In this document: positions 1-15,735 of the stretch, piece after piece
Numbering within the stretch: the stretch's first letter is position 1
Layout: each line of letters begins with the position of its first letter
Source: Callipepla californica brunnescens
Lineage: Eukaryota > Chordata > Aves > Galliformes > Odontophoridae
NCBI GenBank assembly: GCA_023055505.1
Contig: JALIRH010000018.1
Coordinates: 12,632,146-12,696,145, forward strand
DNA: 64,000 nt
Reading direction: 5' to 3'
The notes under the pieces: model-generated
Told to the model about the DNA's origin: nothing
Databases searched by the model: none
What the model saw: the letters and a program-made list of their open reading frames with translations, nothing else
Made by a program: the position numbers and the translations under genes

Positions 1-3000
1 GCTGAGCCTCCACTTTACCCGCAGACGCTTCACTCCTTCGGTTTGTTAGGCTTCTTACCATGCTCTTGGTTGTGTGTAAAAGCATTAAATACATCACATT
101 TCTGTGCCTTTATACTGCTCTTGTCTTTGAGTTTCTGCAAGTTCTGCTGCCCTACAATTCTTATTAGTGACCAACAGTTGGTTTTCTTTTGCTTGAAAAA
201 AATCAGTAAATACATTGTGTCGTGTTTACCCTTTGTTTGTAAGAAGGACAGGAGTTTGAGTGGAGAACTTCAGCGTGTAAGCAGTCCTAAGTGTGAATTC
301 CACAACATTGCTATTATTTTGTGGGGGGATTTTAAGTGTGTATATAGTTTGTCAAACATGCTGAAAGGGTACCGATTCTGTCTGGGTGCTATCACTGACA
401 ATTTGTGTAGGTATAACAGATCTTCTCAGAAGATCTGAATGAGAGAAAATCCATGCCACAAGAAGAGATATCTAAAAGCAGATGTTGGAGGACTTATTGG
501 TCTGTTGAGTTAAAGGGGTTCTGCATTGCCATCTTGATTTCTATTGTGGCTTGAAGTCAGGCTAAAGATGCTTGAAGAAAGTCTGCATGCAGCCAGTCTA
601 AGAATGAGACTGGTTTGGGAGGTTGGAGGCTCTTGCTCACCTGTGTGGCCTCCCACTTTGCCCCAGGCTCTCTGGATGAGGTTTTGCTGCTCTTCTGGAA
701 TTGCGTGCCAGGCTCTGCAGCTCCTGGCAGGAAGGCTTTTAAAGAGGCCACGTTCCCAAAGTTAACTATGTTTATTGCAGATCCTGCTGTAAAAATCAGT
801 ATTGTTTCTGAGCACTGTTGTTTTTTAATGTTGGACAAATAGAGTGAAAATAAAACATTTAAAATAAAAATTTCTAGGACGTATGAGAAGTCATGAAACA
901 GGAAGATATTTAAAACCTCTCACTTTCCTCCTGAATATGCTTATTCATGATGTTTATTAATACAGGTACCAAAACATATATGAAAATAGCATTTGCTCTT
1001 GGGGGAACTATGGCTACTTTCCCTGAGACAGCATTAGGGAATTTTTTTAAGATGACTTTTAGTGGTGATGTGTAGTAGTTATTCTTGACAGTCTTTTTCA
1101 AGGTACTTGAAGTTGCATTTCAGCTGCTAATTCCAAAATGACCGGAGCTATTTATTTTCATGCATGCATCCAATAAAGATGTAAATAATAAGTATTTAAG
1201 TCTGGACAGATGGCTGTGCTTCCATGTTTTGTTTGTTTGGGTTTTTTGTGCTGTTATTTTTTTTGTTTTGTTTCCTGCATAAGCTCACCCACATGAAAAT
1301 GAGATTGTTTACAGTTACAGTCATGCAATGTGCCTGCACTGCTGAGGGATTTCATTGCATGATAAATTTTCCAGAGTAACCTGGTGTCTTACTTTGATAT
1401 AACAGCAAGCATTGTCTGCGACCTGTTTACAGTTTTTGTGGTTAAAGAGCTGTAATTCAGGACAGGTGGGAATATGTGTTTGTTAGTTTTGGGTGTTTGA
1501 TTTTGTTTTCTGTTTTTGTTTTTTTTTAAAGAGGCTTTGATTATAATCTTTTGGATGACTGTAATCTTTGGTCAGTTGGTATAGTGAGAAATTTTATCTT
1601 GAAAGCTGCATTTGTAGTGGAATTGTGTGTTTTGTAAAACTGAATTGCTGAAGTTGTTAGTTCCTGGTTTGTAACATGAGTGGTCTGTTCTGTTAGTAAA
1701 TGCAGTGCTCTTAAACAAAATTACAAGTGACTGTAAAGAAAGAAAAAAAATTGTTACTTAAAACGTTTACATTTTAAGCGAAAGTACACATGATGAAAAC
1801 AAACACTGGAGGGGGGAAAAAAAGAAAATAACCCTTAAGATTCCTGATTTTGCTATAAACAAACCTCTTTTTTTTATTTCTTTTCCCCCTTTTTTCTTCT
1901 TGTCTTTGTAATGCAGATTTTTTTTTTCCGTCCTTCCCCTTCCTACATACATATTCATCTTCCTCACCCACTACACGTCATAGGAAGTTTGCTTGTAGTA
2001 CAGGGTGATCATCAACCCACTGTGCAGTCAGCTGATGTACCAGCTCATAACTCTGCAACAGGTCACTGGGCTGCCTTCCTACCGTGTGTGCGAGGCAGTA
2101 ATTGTGAGCAGAAGTACAAAATTCTGACAACTTCAGAAGGGACTTCTGAAGAAGGGAGTGGCCCTGTATAAATCAGGACAATTGGCTTGCGTGCCAAGTG
2201 TCTTTCATTTTGTGGGAAGCATTTGTGTCAGAGAAAAGGATTAAAAATCTGCTCCACTGCTCTAGTGGAACCTACATGACATTGTTCAACGAAAATAAAA
2301 GCATGAGCAACCAGCCACCCAGAGAGCTGAAATAGGAGTTCATCTTGAGCTATATAACTCTGTGCTGCTTACAAACACTAAGTGTGGCCAAACATAATAG
2401 TTTTAACTTTGCTTTCTCAGGAATAATGCTCCATTCAGTTCTTTATAAATCACTTTTAAATGCAAAGGAAACTTTAATAATTACTACGTTGCCTGATGAG
2501 AAATACATAGTGCATTATTCAATAGGTAGCATGGTTTTGACTGGCCTTTGTTTGCCTTTTATGTTTTTAATAATGAATTGAGAAGGGAATGCATAAATTA
2601 TGAAAATAAATAAATAAATCTACTGAAATCTACTGCTAACAGGTAGTATAGCAGTGTGACACTACACTGAGATCCTGTTTGTATTTGTAAGTGAGCAGCT
2701 TTTAAGCATTTTTGCCCATCACGCACTGAATCATTTCACTGCTCTGTATATATTTAAGGGACTAATCTCCCTACCTGAATATTTGCCAACAGCTGTTTTC
2801 AGTCACTGAGTCCTTGGTAGATGAATATTTTGTATTTTTTATTTTGCCATCTATCTTGTATATTCTTCTGTGTACTGAGTTCGTACATTTTAAACACAGA
2901 TTTAGCTATCTGGCTTTAATAAACAAGCTGTGGAAAGTTAAATTGTTCCTTGTATTGAGTAAATGTTAAGCTTGTTGCAGCTCTCCATCAATGGAGTTTT

Positions 3001-3537
3001 TTCCTTTATACAGTACACCATATATATATTTATATAATTGACATCACCTTCCCCTTCTAATCTGACTTAAAATCGATCTCTGTATTTTAACAGCATGTTT
3101 CCCAGCCTTTCTTCTGTGCTTGAGAACGGTTTTGCATGTTTCATTTCTTTCGGTTACGTTTGAATTTTCTGTATTATGTATCAATTTTTTTTTATAGATC
3201 ATCTTTGGTCTTTCTCAGGACCAGTTCTCTTCTTGGCAAGAAATGTTTCTCGTGTTTATCCAAAGGGTGGCAGTATCCCAGTACTGTTACTTTTATTAAA
3301 TCATGATCACTGAAATTTGACAAATCCTTCACTTACCCTTTCCCCCAGAAATGATATGTGGGAACAGACCAAAAACAAAATGTAAAAAATGCAAGATGGG
3401 GAGAAAAAAAAGCAAGAAATCTAGACCATATGTTTTTGAACCCAGATAATTGTCTTGCCATATTTTTTTTTTTCTCTTCACTTTTTCCCATTTTTGAGGG
3501 GGAAGTAAGTTGATGTTTTTCTTTTTGAATTTTTCAG
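1..3537 (+). other. 3' part of PRKX intron 1
   Basis: This AT-rich stretch shows no exon that continues the kinase frame upstream of the glycine loop. It ends in a pyrimidine-rich tract and a TTTTTCAG acceptor at 3530-3537. The short ORFs on both strands have no recognisable domain and look random. It contains a 10-bp perfect palindrome with a one-base spacer at 417-437, a 9-bp inverted repeat at 2131-2151, an AT-dinucleotide-rich patch near 3020-3040, and several short T or A runs. No CR1 or DNA-transposon fragment is recognisable by eye. Confidence 0.8.
417..437. repeat. Perfect 10-bp palindrome with one-base spacer
   Basis: CAGATCTTCT, C, AGAAGATCTG in intron 1. The centre TTCTCAGAA resembles a STAT/BCL6-type inverted TTC-GAA site, but this is only a string match. 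Confidence 0.85.
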
Positions 3538-3706
3538 GCACAGGTACGTTTGGGCGTGTTCACCTGGTGAAGGAAAAAATGGGAAAACAGTACTTTGCAC
3601 TGAAAGTGATGAGCATTCCAGATGTCATTCGACTGAAGCAAGAGCAGCACGTGCACAATGAAAAGTCAGTCTTGAAAGAGGTCAACCACCCATTTTTGAT
3701 CAGATT
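3538..3706 (+). CDS. PRKX: PRKX coding exon 2: glycine-rich loop, ATP lysine and helix C
   Basis: The exon encodes the start of the kinase N-lobe (human residues 57-111 plus two bases of codon 112). It begins in phase 1: the first base of the Gly56 codon comes from exon 1. Visible motifs are the nucleotide-binding loop GTGTFGRV, the FALK motif with the ATP-anchoring lysine (Lys78 in human numbering), and helix C NEKSVLKEV with the salt-bridge glutamate (Glu97). The acceptor is TTTTTCAG and the donor GTAAGT at 3707. Against the human protein as I recall it there are only a few changes, around residues 70-74 and at 105. The methionine visible at 3510 lies in the intron and is not a start. Confidence 0.96.
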
Positions 3707-4561
3707 GTAAGTCGTATTTATTTTCTTACTTTGCAGTTAAACTAATGCATTTAAAGCTAAGTGTTCCAGTGTCTTTCTTCAAGTTCATTTGTACTTAACA
3801 AACACCAAATGTTTTATTTCTTTTAAGTAATCTAGACCAAAGTAAGACTTCAAACTAAAATAGTATGGAAGAATCAAGAATATAAAATTAAGAATCACAA
3901 TTTAATCATTTAAGCAATAATTTATTAGAACTTTTATTTGTGTGCTGTCTCTGTAGTAGTTGCTTTTTTTCAGAGTGAAGTAGAGATCTTAAGGGAGGAA
4001 AAAAGTATAATTGAAGAATTGTTAACCTTAGTTTGTCAAAATGAGAACTATAATAATTCTTCGTGTTGTAATGGTGAGAAAACAACAACTGATGTACATA
4101 TTTACTATGAATATATTGATGGAGATGCAGTTAGATTTCACCTCACCTTTTGAAAACTTTTTTTGAACTTTATTTGTTGTTCACAGCAGTGCTTCTTGTG
4201 CTTTATTATTCCAATATTTGAGGTGTAATTGTGGTACTGGTACAAATTAAACAGTTAGTAGAGAATACTTTTTTTTAGTGCAGGTCTGATAATTTTATTG
4301 ATCTCTTATTAATGAGAGAAGGGAGCACACTTCTCTGTTCAGTCTATTTTAATTGGGCAACTAAACGTCTGGGTAATTGTACAGTTAATTTCCATTTACG
4401 TTTTCTCATTCACGGATACAGGGCCCTTGACCAAGATTTGTTTTGCATTTATCTGCCTTAATCACTTTTGCTAAAATGAAACAACGTTGTGTTTAGTTAA
4501 TCTCTTAGCAAAGGGAGTGCAGCCTCCTTCAGGGCTGTGAATGCATCAGAGAGAGAAGACG

Positions 4562-4586
4562 CAAAAGCATGGTAATCATGCTTTTG
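4562..4586. repeat. Perfect 10-bp inverted repeat, 5-base loop
   Basis: CAAAAGCATG, spacer GTAAT, then CATGCTTTTG, in intron 2. A small perfect hairpin with no known role. Confidence 0.9.
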
Positions 4587-5344
4587 GTGTGTGGAAAAAG
4601 CCCTGCAGGAGGAGTCTTTTTCCCTTGTGTGCTATTGCTTTTTCCAGCACAGCGATGCTGTTAGTTTCTACCCAGTATTCACAAATCCCGTATGCGTGCA
4701 AATATCAGTGAAATGAGTTCTAGGGTATGTAGCATCTGATATGCATGTAGGAAAGTGAGTTGGAGGTGCTGACAGTGCATCTGGTTAAACTGGTTAAAGT
4801 ATGGACAGAACGGGAGGAACAGGATTTTACATGTATGCTTATGTACATGTATAAATTCTATTTAAGAAAGAGAGAAGGAAAAAATGCTGCACAACTCTAG
4901 AAACATAGATGAACAAGTGTGGGAACAAAAAAAGCTGTGTGAAAAGTCAGACAGGGTCGTGAGGATTGATGTCCAGACAGAAGCAGTGGTCAAAAATGCA
5001 AACAGACAAGTTTTATTGGATTTCATTCTTGCCTTGTTTCAAAAATCTCAGGTTTTAAAGCTTCAACAGAAGGATGCAAGCCAAATGGAAGTTCAGTTGT
5101 TTGCAGGGCAACTGTTTGTCATGTCTTTTAGCTCTCCTTTATTTTTTTCTGTGAATATGGTCCTGTGGCAAAAGAAATTTAAAGCAGTCAAGCTGAAATG
5201 AGTTAGTTAAAATTTGTTATGTTTAAGTATTATATTTGTATGCTTTAGGTTAAACAAGCATTCATGGTCTGTTAACACTGACTTTTTAACAAACCAGGCT
5301 TTGCCCGGCTTCCTCCTTTCTGTCTCGATGCATGTGTTTCTTCC

Positions 5345-5365
5345 TTTTTTTTTTTTTTTTTTTTT
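5345..5365 (+). repeat. Poly-T run (T21), intron 2
   Basis: Twenty-one consecutive T, flanked by C on the left and AATGA on the right. Low complexity, no associated repeat body recognised. Confidence 0.9.
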
Positions 5366-5614
5366 AATGATCGGAAAAAGGAATAATATTTTTGTATAGT
5401 CCTGTTCCAGAGCATTTAAATCATATTATTTTCATCTACTTATTTTGTTTCCATTTGCTATCACCACCTTAGCACAGATAATATCATCCTCTGGCTACAA
5501 ATCAAGGAGTTTGTGCCAGTGCAGCTTAATTCTATATTTTGTAGCACTTTATGATAGAATGCTGCACACCATCTATTTCTGGCATTCAACCTTCCTGTAT
5601 GTAAAGACTTCAAT

Positions 5615-5638
5615 ATTTATTTATTTATTTATTTATTA
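5615..5638 (+). repeat. ATTT tetranucleotide microsatellite
   Basis: About six uninterrupted ATTT units in intron 2. Confidence 0.9.
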
Positions 5639-7070
5639 CCTTTTCCTGTTGTATTTAAAAAAGAAAATATAGAGAGGATCTTTATCAGTTTTCAGTTACA
5701 GAAGTTATCTACTTCACCCTTAAGCTGTTTTTTGGAGGTGTTTATTTTCTTGGGACAGCTGTTCATGGGAGATCTGTAGGCAGTCTTTACTGACATGTTT
5801 GAGTGAGTTATCATCATTCCGTGGGTTTAGCAGTTTGTATGGTACTGTAATTTTAACATGAATCTTGTCATTTCAAGAAAACTAGAATTTATAAAAATAA
5901 TCTCTTAGCCCTATAACAGTCTCATTTTCTTGGTTGCCCTCCATGTCACTATCAAGAAAGAATATCTTACTGCAATTATCACTCTTTGGTTTTGAAGCTT
6001 GGTTTGATTTTTATATCTTTCTTGCATTTCTTGCTTATGTTTTTCTAAACTTACTAGCTTGATGAACCAACTAATAAAGCCAAAAAAAGTTACTCAATTT
6101 CTAGGATTTTTTGATCCTATGGGAGGAGTTAGGAGAAGCTGAAGTAACTTTTGTTCTTCTGCCAACAGAGTACGTGGGGATACAGTGTTCTTTTTGACTG
6201 TCACAGTAGTAGGGATATTTGTTTGTTTAAAAATAGCAAAATATTCTTCCAGGCATTATCAGATACTGATTTTCTTTTTTAATTATTAAGTTACATTTGG
6301 ATATGAGGTGTATGACTTTATTGAAGTGGGTAGAAAGAGAAATGGCTTAGCTCAGGGGAATGGGAGACAGAAGATTCCTGTGTATTTATACTAAAGTATT
6401 TGAAAGCTATATTGAGCGATTTTCTTTATCCTTGGCTGGTCTTTACTGCACTTAATAAGAGAATGTATCACAGTATTTCTTAAATAATTCACAAAATTTC
6501 TTACAGGCAACAATCTGAGCAAAAGAAAGTAGTTCTCAGTTGGTTAATTCTGAGATAAAGAGATGAAAGAATGTGGTCATTTTTACTTTTGTATTATTAT
6601 TTTTTGTTGTTGTTGTTAAAGATAGAAGTCATTGTAATTTGATCCTTATTTACTAACTTCAGTTGAGGTTGTATTTTAATATGTAGGAAGGAATAAGCAG
6701 AGGGAAGGAGAGCACTCTGGTGTCCTCTGTGTGAATGTATTGTCAAAAGTAGATTTATGAAAGCAGCTTCAGCTTGTTCCCCCACAGTGCTTTGGCAGTA
6801 TTTGATTAAATAAAATACATCTGTGAGAATTGTTGGGTCTTAGCAGACTAGCAGTGTTCTAAGTCAGTTTTTAGGTCCTTGGCAGATACCTATTTTGTAA
6901 AAGGCAATGGAGTGTATCATTTAAGTTTCCTTTTTTAAAAGTTTGCTGTGCACATTATGAACTGTCTGTTTTTGCTTCTCAAGTTACGTCTGCTACTCAT
7001 AGAGCTGTTACATAATCCTTCCAGATTATTTGAGTTTTAATAGTTGCACAATAGGAAACATAAATAGGTA

Positions 7071-7566
7071 AGCTGGTCTGAAAGTAATGCCTCCTATGTA
7101 CTTCCATGGAAACTACAACAGATACAAAGAGCACAAATACACTACTTGATAGACCAGATTCTCAGCTACAAAACTGCTTTTCAACACTGTCACACTACCA
7201 TTAGCTATGCATTTTTGCCATTAGTGAACAAGAGCCTGAATGCCATGCTCGTTAAAGTCTGTACCATCAAAGGTGACCCATTGTCCCTTGTGCTCCACTG
7301 TTTAGTCTCCATAAACATTCAGCAAGCATCGAGAAATGTCAGTGGGTGCCATTTTTTCCACATGGAGGAATTCACTTTCACACCTTTGCTCATCTACACT
7401 CGCAGGTGAGTCAGGCTGCTCCTCTGCTGCGTCTGTTTCATGAAAACAAATTGTAAAGGGATGTTGGTGGGAAGTTTCAACCTCTACTGCCATACCACAA
7501 ACAGCTGCCTCTGATACCATGGGCAGACATTATAAAACAGAAGGCATTACTTCCAGAGCAACCCTT
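7071..7566 (-). mobile_element. Galluhop-type mariner element, internally deleted (antisense to PRKX)
   Basis: The left end carries GTCTGAAAGTAATGCCTCC and the right end its imperfect reverse complement ending GGCATTACTTCCAGAGCA, matching the terminal inverted repeats I recall for chicken Galluhop. A TA dinucleotide at 7069-7070 fits the usual mariner target site. The element is about 0.5 kb, well short of an autonomous mariner, so most of the transposase is deleted. On the minus strand an open stretch at 7302-7520 includes the remnant LLNVYGD, resembling the N-terminal region of mariner transposases; transposase sense is therefore minus. No catalytic DD residues are present, so the copy is inactive. 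The exact right boundary is uncertain by a few bases. Confidence 0.88.
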
Positions 7567-7676
7567 GTGTATTATCTACATATTTGGTGCAATAGAATTC
7601 AGTTTGTGGAAATTCAATTCTGAAGCAGAGTTCTGAGATAATGTGTTTATTCAGTAAAATAATATTTTTATTACAG

Positions 7677-7940
7677 ATTCTGGACCTACCACGATGAACG
7701 TTTTTTATACATGTTAATGGAATATGTACCAGGAGGAGAACTTTTTAGTTACCTGCGCAACATGGGGCGTTTCAACAACAGCACGGGACTGTTTTACTCT
7801 ACAGAAATTATTTGTGCAATAGAATACCTGCACTCCAAAGAAATAGTTTACAGAGACTTAAAACCTGAAAATATATTACTAGACAAAGAAGGACATATTA
7901 AGCTTACTGATTTTGGATTTGCTAAAAAGTTGGTGGATAG
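7677..7940 (+). CDS. PRKX: PRKX coding exon 3: hinge, catalytic loop and DFG motif
   Basis: The exon encodes human residues 113-199 plus the split codons 112 and 200. It holds the hinge [10 protein letters not shown], the catalytic loop YRDLKPEN with the catalytic aspartate (Asp172), and the metal-binding DFG (Asp190) in [11 protein letters not shown] in place of HRD is normal for PKA-family kinases. All key residues are intact, so this is a functional rather than decayed exon. It is 264 nt (88 codons), with the same phase at both ends (two bases before, one after). The acceptor is TTATTACAG and the donor GTAAGT. The few differences from recalled human PRKX are mainly conservative (for example at 116, 141, 145-147, 154, 182 and 183). 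Confidence 0.97.
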
Positions 7941-12296
<4,356 letters not shown>

Positions 12297-12462
12297 TAAG
12301 TGATAATGATTAACATATCACAATAATACTGTGTCAAAGAGAATTATGATTACTTACTAGTTCTGTTGATGATACTCTGAAGATCACATTTGAGTTAATT
12401 TGTTGTTAATATTACAAGTTGTCATTTTTTGTCTTTAAAGATGAGAATTATGGTGCTTCATT

Positions 12463-12580
12463 AAAAAAAAAAAAAAACAGAAAGCTACCACTTATGGCAG
12501 GATGTTTTTGGGGAGAGAGAGGGAATTCTTTCTTTTTTTTTATTTTCCTTTTTTCGTTTTTTTTTTATTTTTTAACTTAA
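12463..12580. repeat. A15 run and nearby T-rich low-complexity block
   Basis: A15 at 12463-12477, then ordinary sequence, then a T-rich stretch with scattered C, G and A at about 12529-12580, early in intron 4. Confidence 0.8.
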
Positions 12581-15432
12581 AATGAGGTCGCTGAAGTATC
12601 TTTGTTTAGCAGCTGTTTTTTTTTTCCTAATCTCTTGTGGACAGGAGTTATGTTGAAGTTGACATTTTCATATGCAAAACCATATAAAGGTGAAGGAGAA
12701 TAGCAGTTTTCCTCGGAGTTTGTGTAAGCAGTTTATAGCACATCAAAATAACAGTTGCAGTGAGAACTTCAGTCTATTAATATACAGATGGAAAGCAGGA
12801 AGACTTGACACTGCAGATTGTGTTCCTACTGAGTTTTGGTATTCTTTAAACCAGAGCAATGGTGGTAAGGTTAAACAGTCTATCTGATAATCAGTTTTCT
12901 CAAATGTTATTTCTGGTGACTTGAAATTTGCTTGATAGCATTATTCACAGAAGATAAAAATTATAATGAGATTTTTCAGCATTAATATTATATAACTGCT
13001 TCTTACTTTAAGTATTAGGTAGATAAAAGTAATTGCCTGACTTTGCTCTGATTTAAAAGATAAATATTTATATTTTCAGTAAAATAAGTAACAGAGTTAG
13101 AAAGAAAGTGAAATTGTGCATGTGTACCAAACAAGGCATCTAAATGCTTTTCCTTATTTTTTTTTAATTTTTATTTTTTAAATCAGGTTTGGCATTGTTG
13201 CTGCAGTAGATTAAGTGCAGATGGAAGCAATGTTTTCATAGCTTCCAAAGAAGCAGCATTTCAGTAAGTTTTTGTTACAACTTCTTTTTAGTGTCAGAGT
13301 ATCAGTCCCAGTGTGCTCAATGCCTTCTCATGCACTGAGTGTTCATCAGGTTGTCATTATCACCATTCATCCTGAATCTTCAGCCCCATAGAGAAAAGTA
13401 AAAACAAAAACGAACTTCCCTGGATTTGATCTTCCTTTACTGTGTGCAGTGCCTGACAAACAAATTGATTGCCTGAACACAAAATGGATGGCATATCACT
13501 TCAGAGTTCCACTATATAGCACATGTTTGGTGTGAAGGAGTCCGTCCAACGCTATCCAAACTGTGTCCCAGGAGAATGCTGCAGCCCACTGCTTGGTTTT
13601 TTAAAATCCTGAAGATTTGAATATGCATTTGTTTTGAATCTCAAGACAGAAAAAGCGTAGAAATGTACTAAGAGTTTCCTACTGTCAGTGTCAAGGTTGG
13701 CTGACTCATCTAATAAAAAGTATTTTGTATAGACTGTTCTGTGCAGAGGCTAAACTTCACCTTTCTTCCATGGCTACCTGTATGGGTGGAATTCTCTTCT
13801 TGCTTCTCAGAGGGAAGAATGAAAGGAACAAAATTCCCAGCAGTCCTTTTGCTGCTAATCTTAGTCCTGGACACCATGTGTCTGGGGCAATAGTATTAGC
13901 TCAGATGTCACAGTCTTCCAGTGGTAGTCTGTGTGATTTAACTTCCTGCCTCAGGATTTGGTGGAGGACCCTTCAATATCAGCTTTTCTGTTCTGCCTGC
14001 AAGTCCCAGTGAAAGAGCAAATCTGGCAGTTTTTCTTTTTTTCATAACTCAGGTTGACAGGATTTTCTCTACTGGCATAGTAGTGGAAATGGTTTCCAAA
14101 GTTAATGTACCGAACGCAAATAATATTTGAGCAATATCTCATCTGTACATTCAGTGAGATCTCAAGACTCAAGAACACTGAACAACTGCTGTATGTTCTG
14201 CCGAAATATAATGGGCATGTATTTAACGTAATGGGAGCAGCTGCAGTCATTTCTAGCTGTAGGATTTTCTGTGACCTGGCATCGTGTTATGAGATCTCAG
14301 TTCCCCCAAGCTTAATACGAACATTTCAGCTACTGACACTCTTTAACTAATAGAGATAAATGATACACTTTCTAAAAGACAACTGAGATCTTGCATTGGC
14401 TGATGTGACACAACAGCTGCCATCTGCAAGTGGTTTTTAACTGTCTTCCTTTTACTACAGCATTTCTGATTTAATAAAAATATTTGTGTTTGTATGCTCT
14501 CCATAACAATGCATATATGCTTCATTTCTTTTGTGTTTGTTTGGGGTCTCAATCCAACTTCAGTTGTTTTAAAATTCTGGGGTTTTGTGGTCAAGGGATC
14601 AGGGGGAGCAGAGACAGTGTTGCCAATCTCTTCTTTAAAAGGTAAATGCTTTAGGTATTTTATCAGCTTTTCACTATTGTTGGCTGTAGCAGTGTTTTAA
14701 ATCACTTTCCCTCATCAGCTCAAGATATGACTTGAGACTTACTATCAAGGCTTTTAATGCAAAAGCAGTCATAAGCGGTTTTGGTTTGTTTTTTAACCCC
14801 TTGAAACTCTTCCTTGATATTCCTCTTCAAGGAAGAGTGAAGAAGCAGAACAGTTACTTGAAAGTGAACAAAAATTGACTTCAAGACTAAGTTACTATCT
14901 GCAAGTAAATGACTTGTGGCATTTGGTAGTTATTTCCTGAAGTTACTCTCTGGACCCCAAAAGCAATTGAAAAGAATAGGGAGATGTGTGTGTTAGGAAA
15001 TGATCTATCTAAAAACAAACAAAATAAACCACACTTTCCTGTTCTACAGTGTCTTATTTCACTAACTCAATCCCTGGAGGCCCATGGAATTCTTAGGTTT
15101 AGGGCAAAGTCCCATTTAGTTTTAAGTTAGAACAGGGAGAACCAAGGGTGAGAAGAAATCTTTTCAAAGCAGATTATTAATGTCAGGATTTTTTTAGTTA
15201 ATCTGAACAATCTAAACAAAGTGTAAGTAGAAGAAAATAGAAGTTAAAAGATGTATATATGTTGAGTGATTGTGTTCTGTTACAATCTGCCACAGAGGAA
15301 AATACACTTGTTGTTTAACATATTACATATGTTAGATGATTATTGTACTGTCATCAGAAATATAACCAACTGAATTTTCTCATTTAATGAGAACTTCGAG
15401 ATTTTTTTGTCATGTGACTACCAAAACAAAAC

Positions 15433-15735
15433 AGAATCATACAATCATTTGAGTTGGAAGGGATCTTTAAAAATCACTTGGTCCAACTCCCCTGCAATGA
15501 GCAGGGACACCCCAGCTAGATGAGGCTGCTCAAAGCCTTGTTCAGCCTGACCTTCAGTGTCTCCAGGGTCAGACCACCACCTCTCTGGGCAACCTGTTTC
15601 AATGCTTCACTGCCCTTATCATGAATAACTGTTCCTCATATCCAATCTAAATATCCAGTCTACATCTCCCCTCTTTTAGTTGAAGCTGTTTTCTCTTGCC
15701 CTATCACAACAGACCATTTCATACTGGTCTGTTGT
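15433..15735 (-). mobile_element. CR1 LINE 3' fragment, antisense, in PRKX intron 4
   Basis: Read on the plus strand it starts with AGAATCATACAATCATTTGA and GTTGGAAGGGATC, the reverse complement of the CR1 3' terminus. It then continues through the antisense 3' UTR ('ggtccaactcccctgc', 'agcagggacacccc') into the region corresponding to the end of the reverse-transcriptase ORF (TTTTCTCTTGCCCTATC). It is 5'-truncated, as nearly all CR1 copies are. Divergence from the consensus I recall suggests an old insertion. The 5' boundary, near the 'gaccatttcatactggtc' stretch, is approximate. Confidence 0.9.

Larger units (their letters stand above)
3707..7676 (+). other. PRKX intron 2 (3970 bp)
   Basis: It opens with GTAAGT and closes with TTTATTACAG. 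It contains a 10-bp perfect inverted repeat with a 5-base loop at 4562-4586, a T21 run at 5345-5365, an ATTT microsatellite at 5615-5638, and a deleted mariner-type element at about 7071-7566 that ends only about 110 bp before exon 3. The 105-codon ORF at 4884-5201 has no recognisable domain, no flanking splice sites in the gene's frame, and is not called. Confidence 0.9.

Noticed and set aside
43..438. 131-codon ORF at the window start as PRKX exon 1 or another gene
   Set aside because: It does not contain the residues expected before the glycine loop, lacks a domain, and has a composition typical of T-rich chance ORFs.
4884..5201. 105-codon ORF in intron 2
   Set aside because: No recognisable domain, no flanking splice sites in PRKX frame, and stops in all frames nearby; treated as chance.
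7302..7520. Minus-strand ORF as a host gene
   Set aside because: It lies inside the Galluhop-type element and matches the N-terminal region of mariner transposase, with no catalytic domain.
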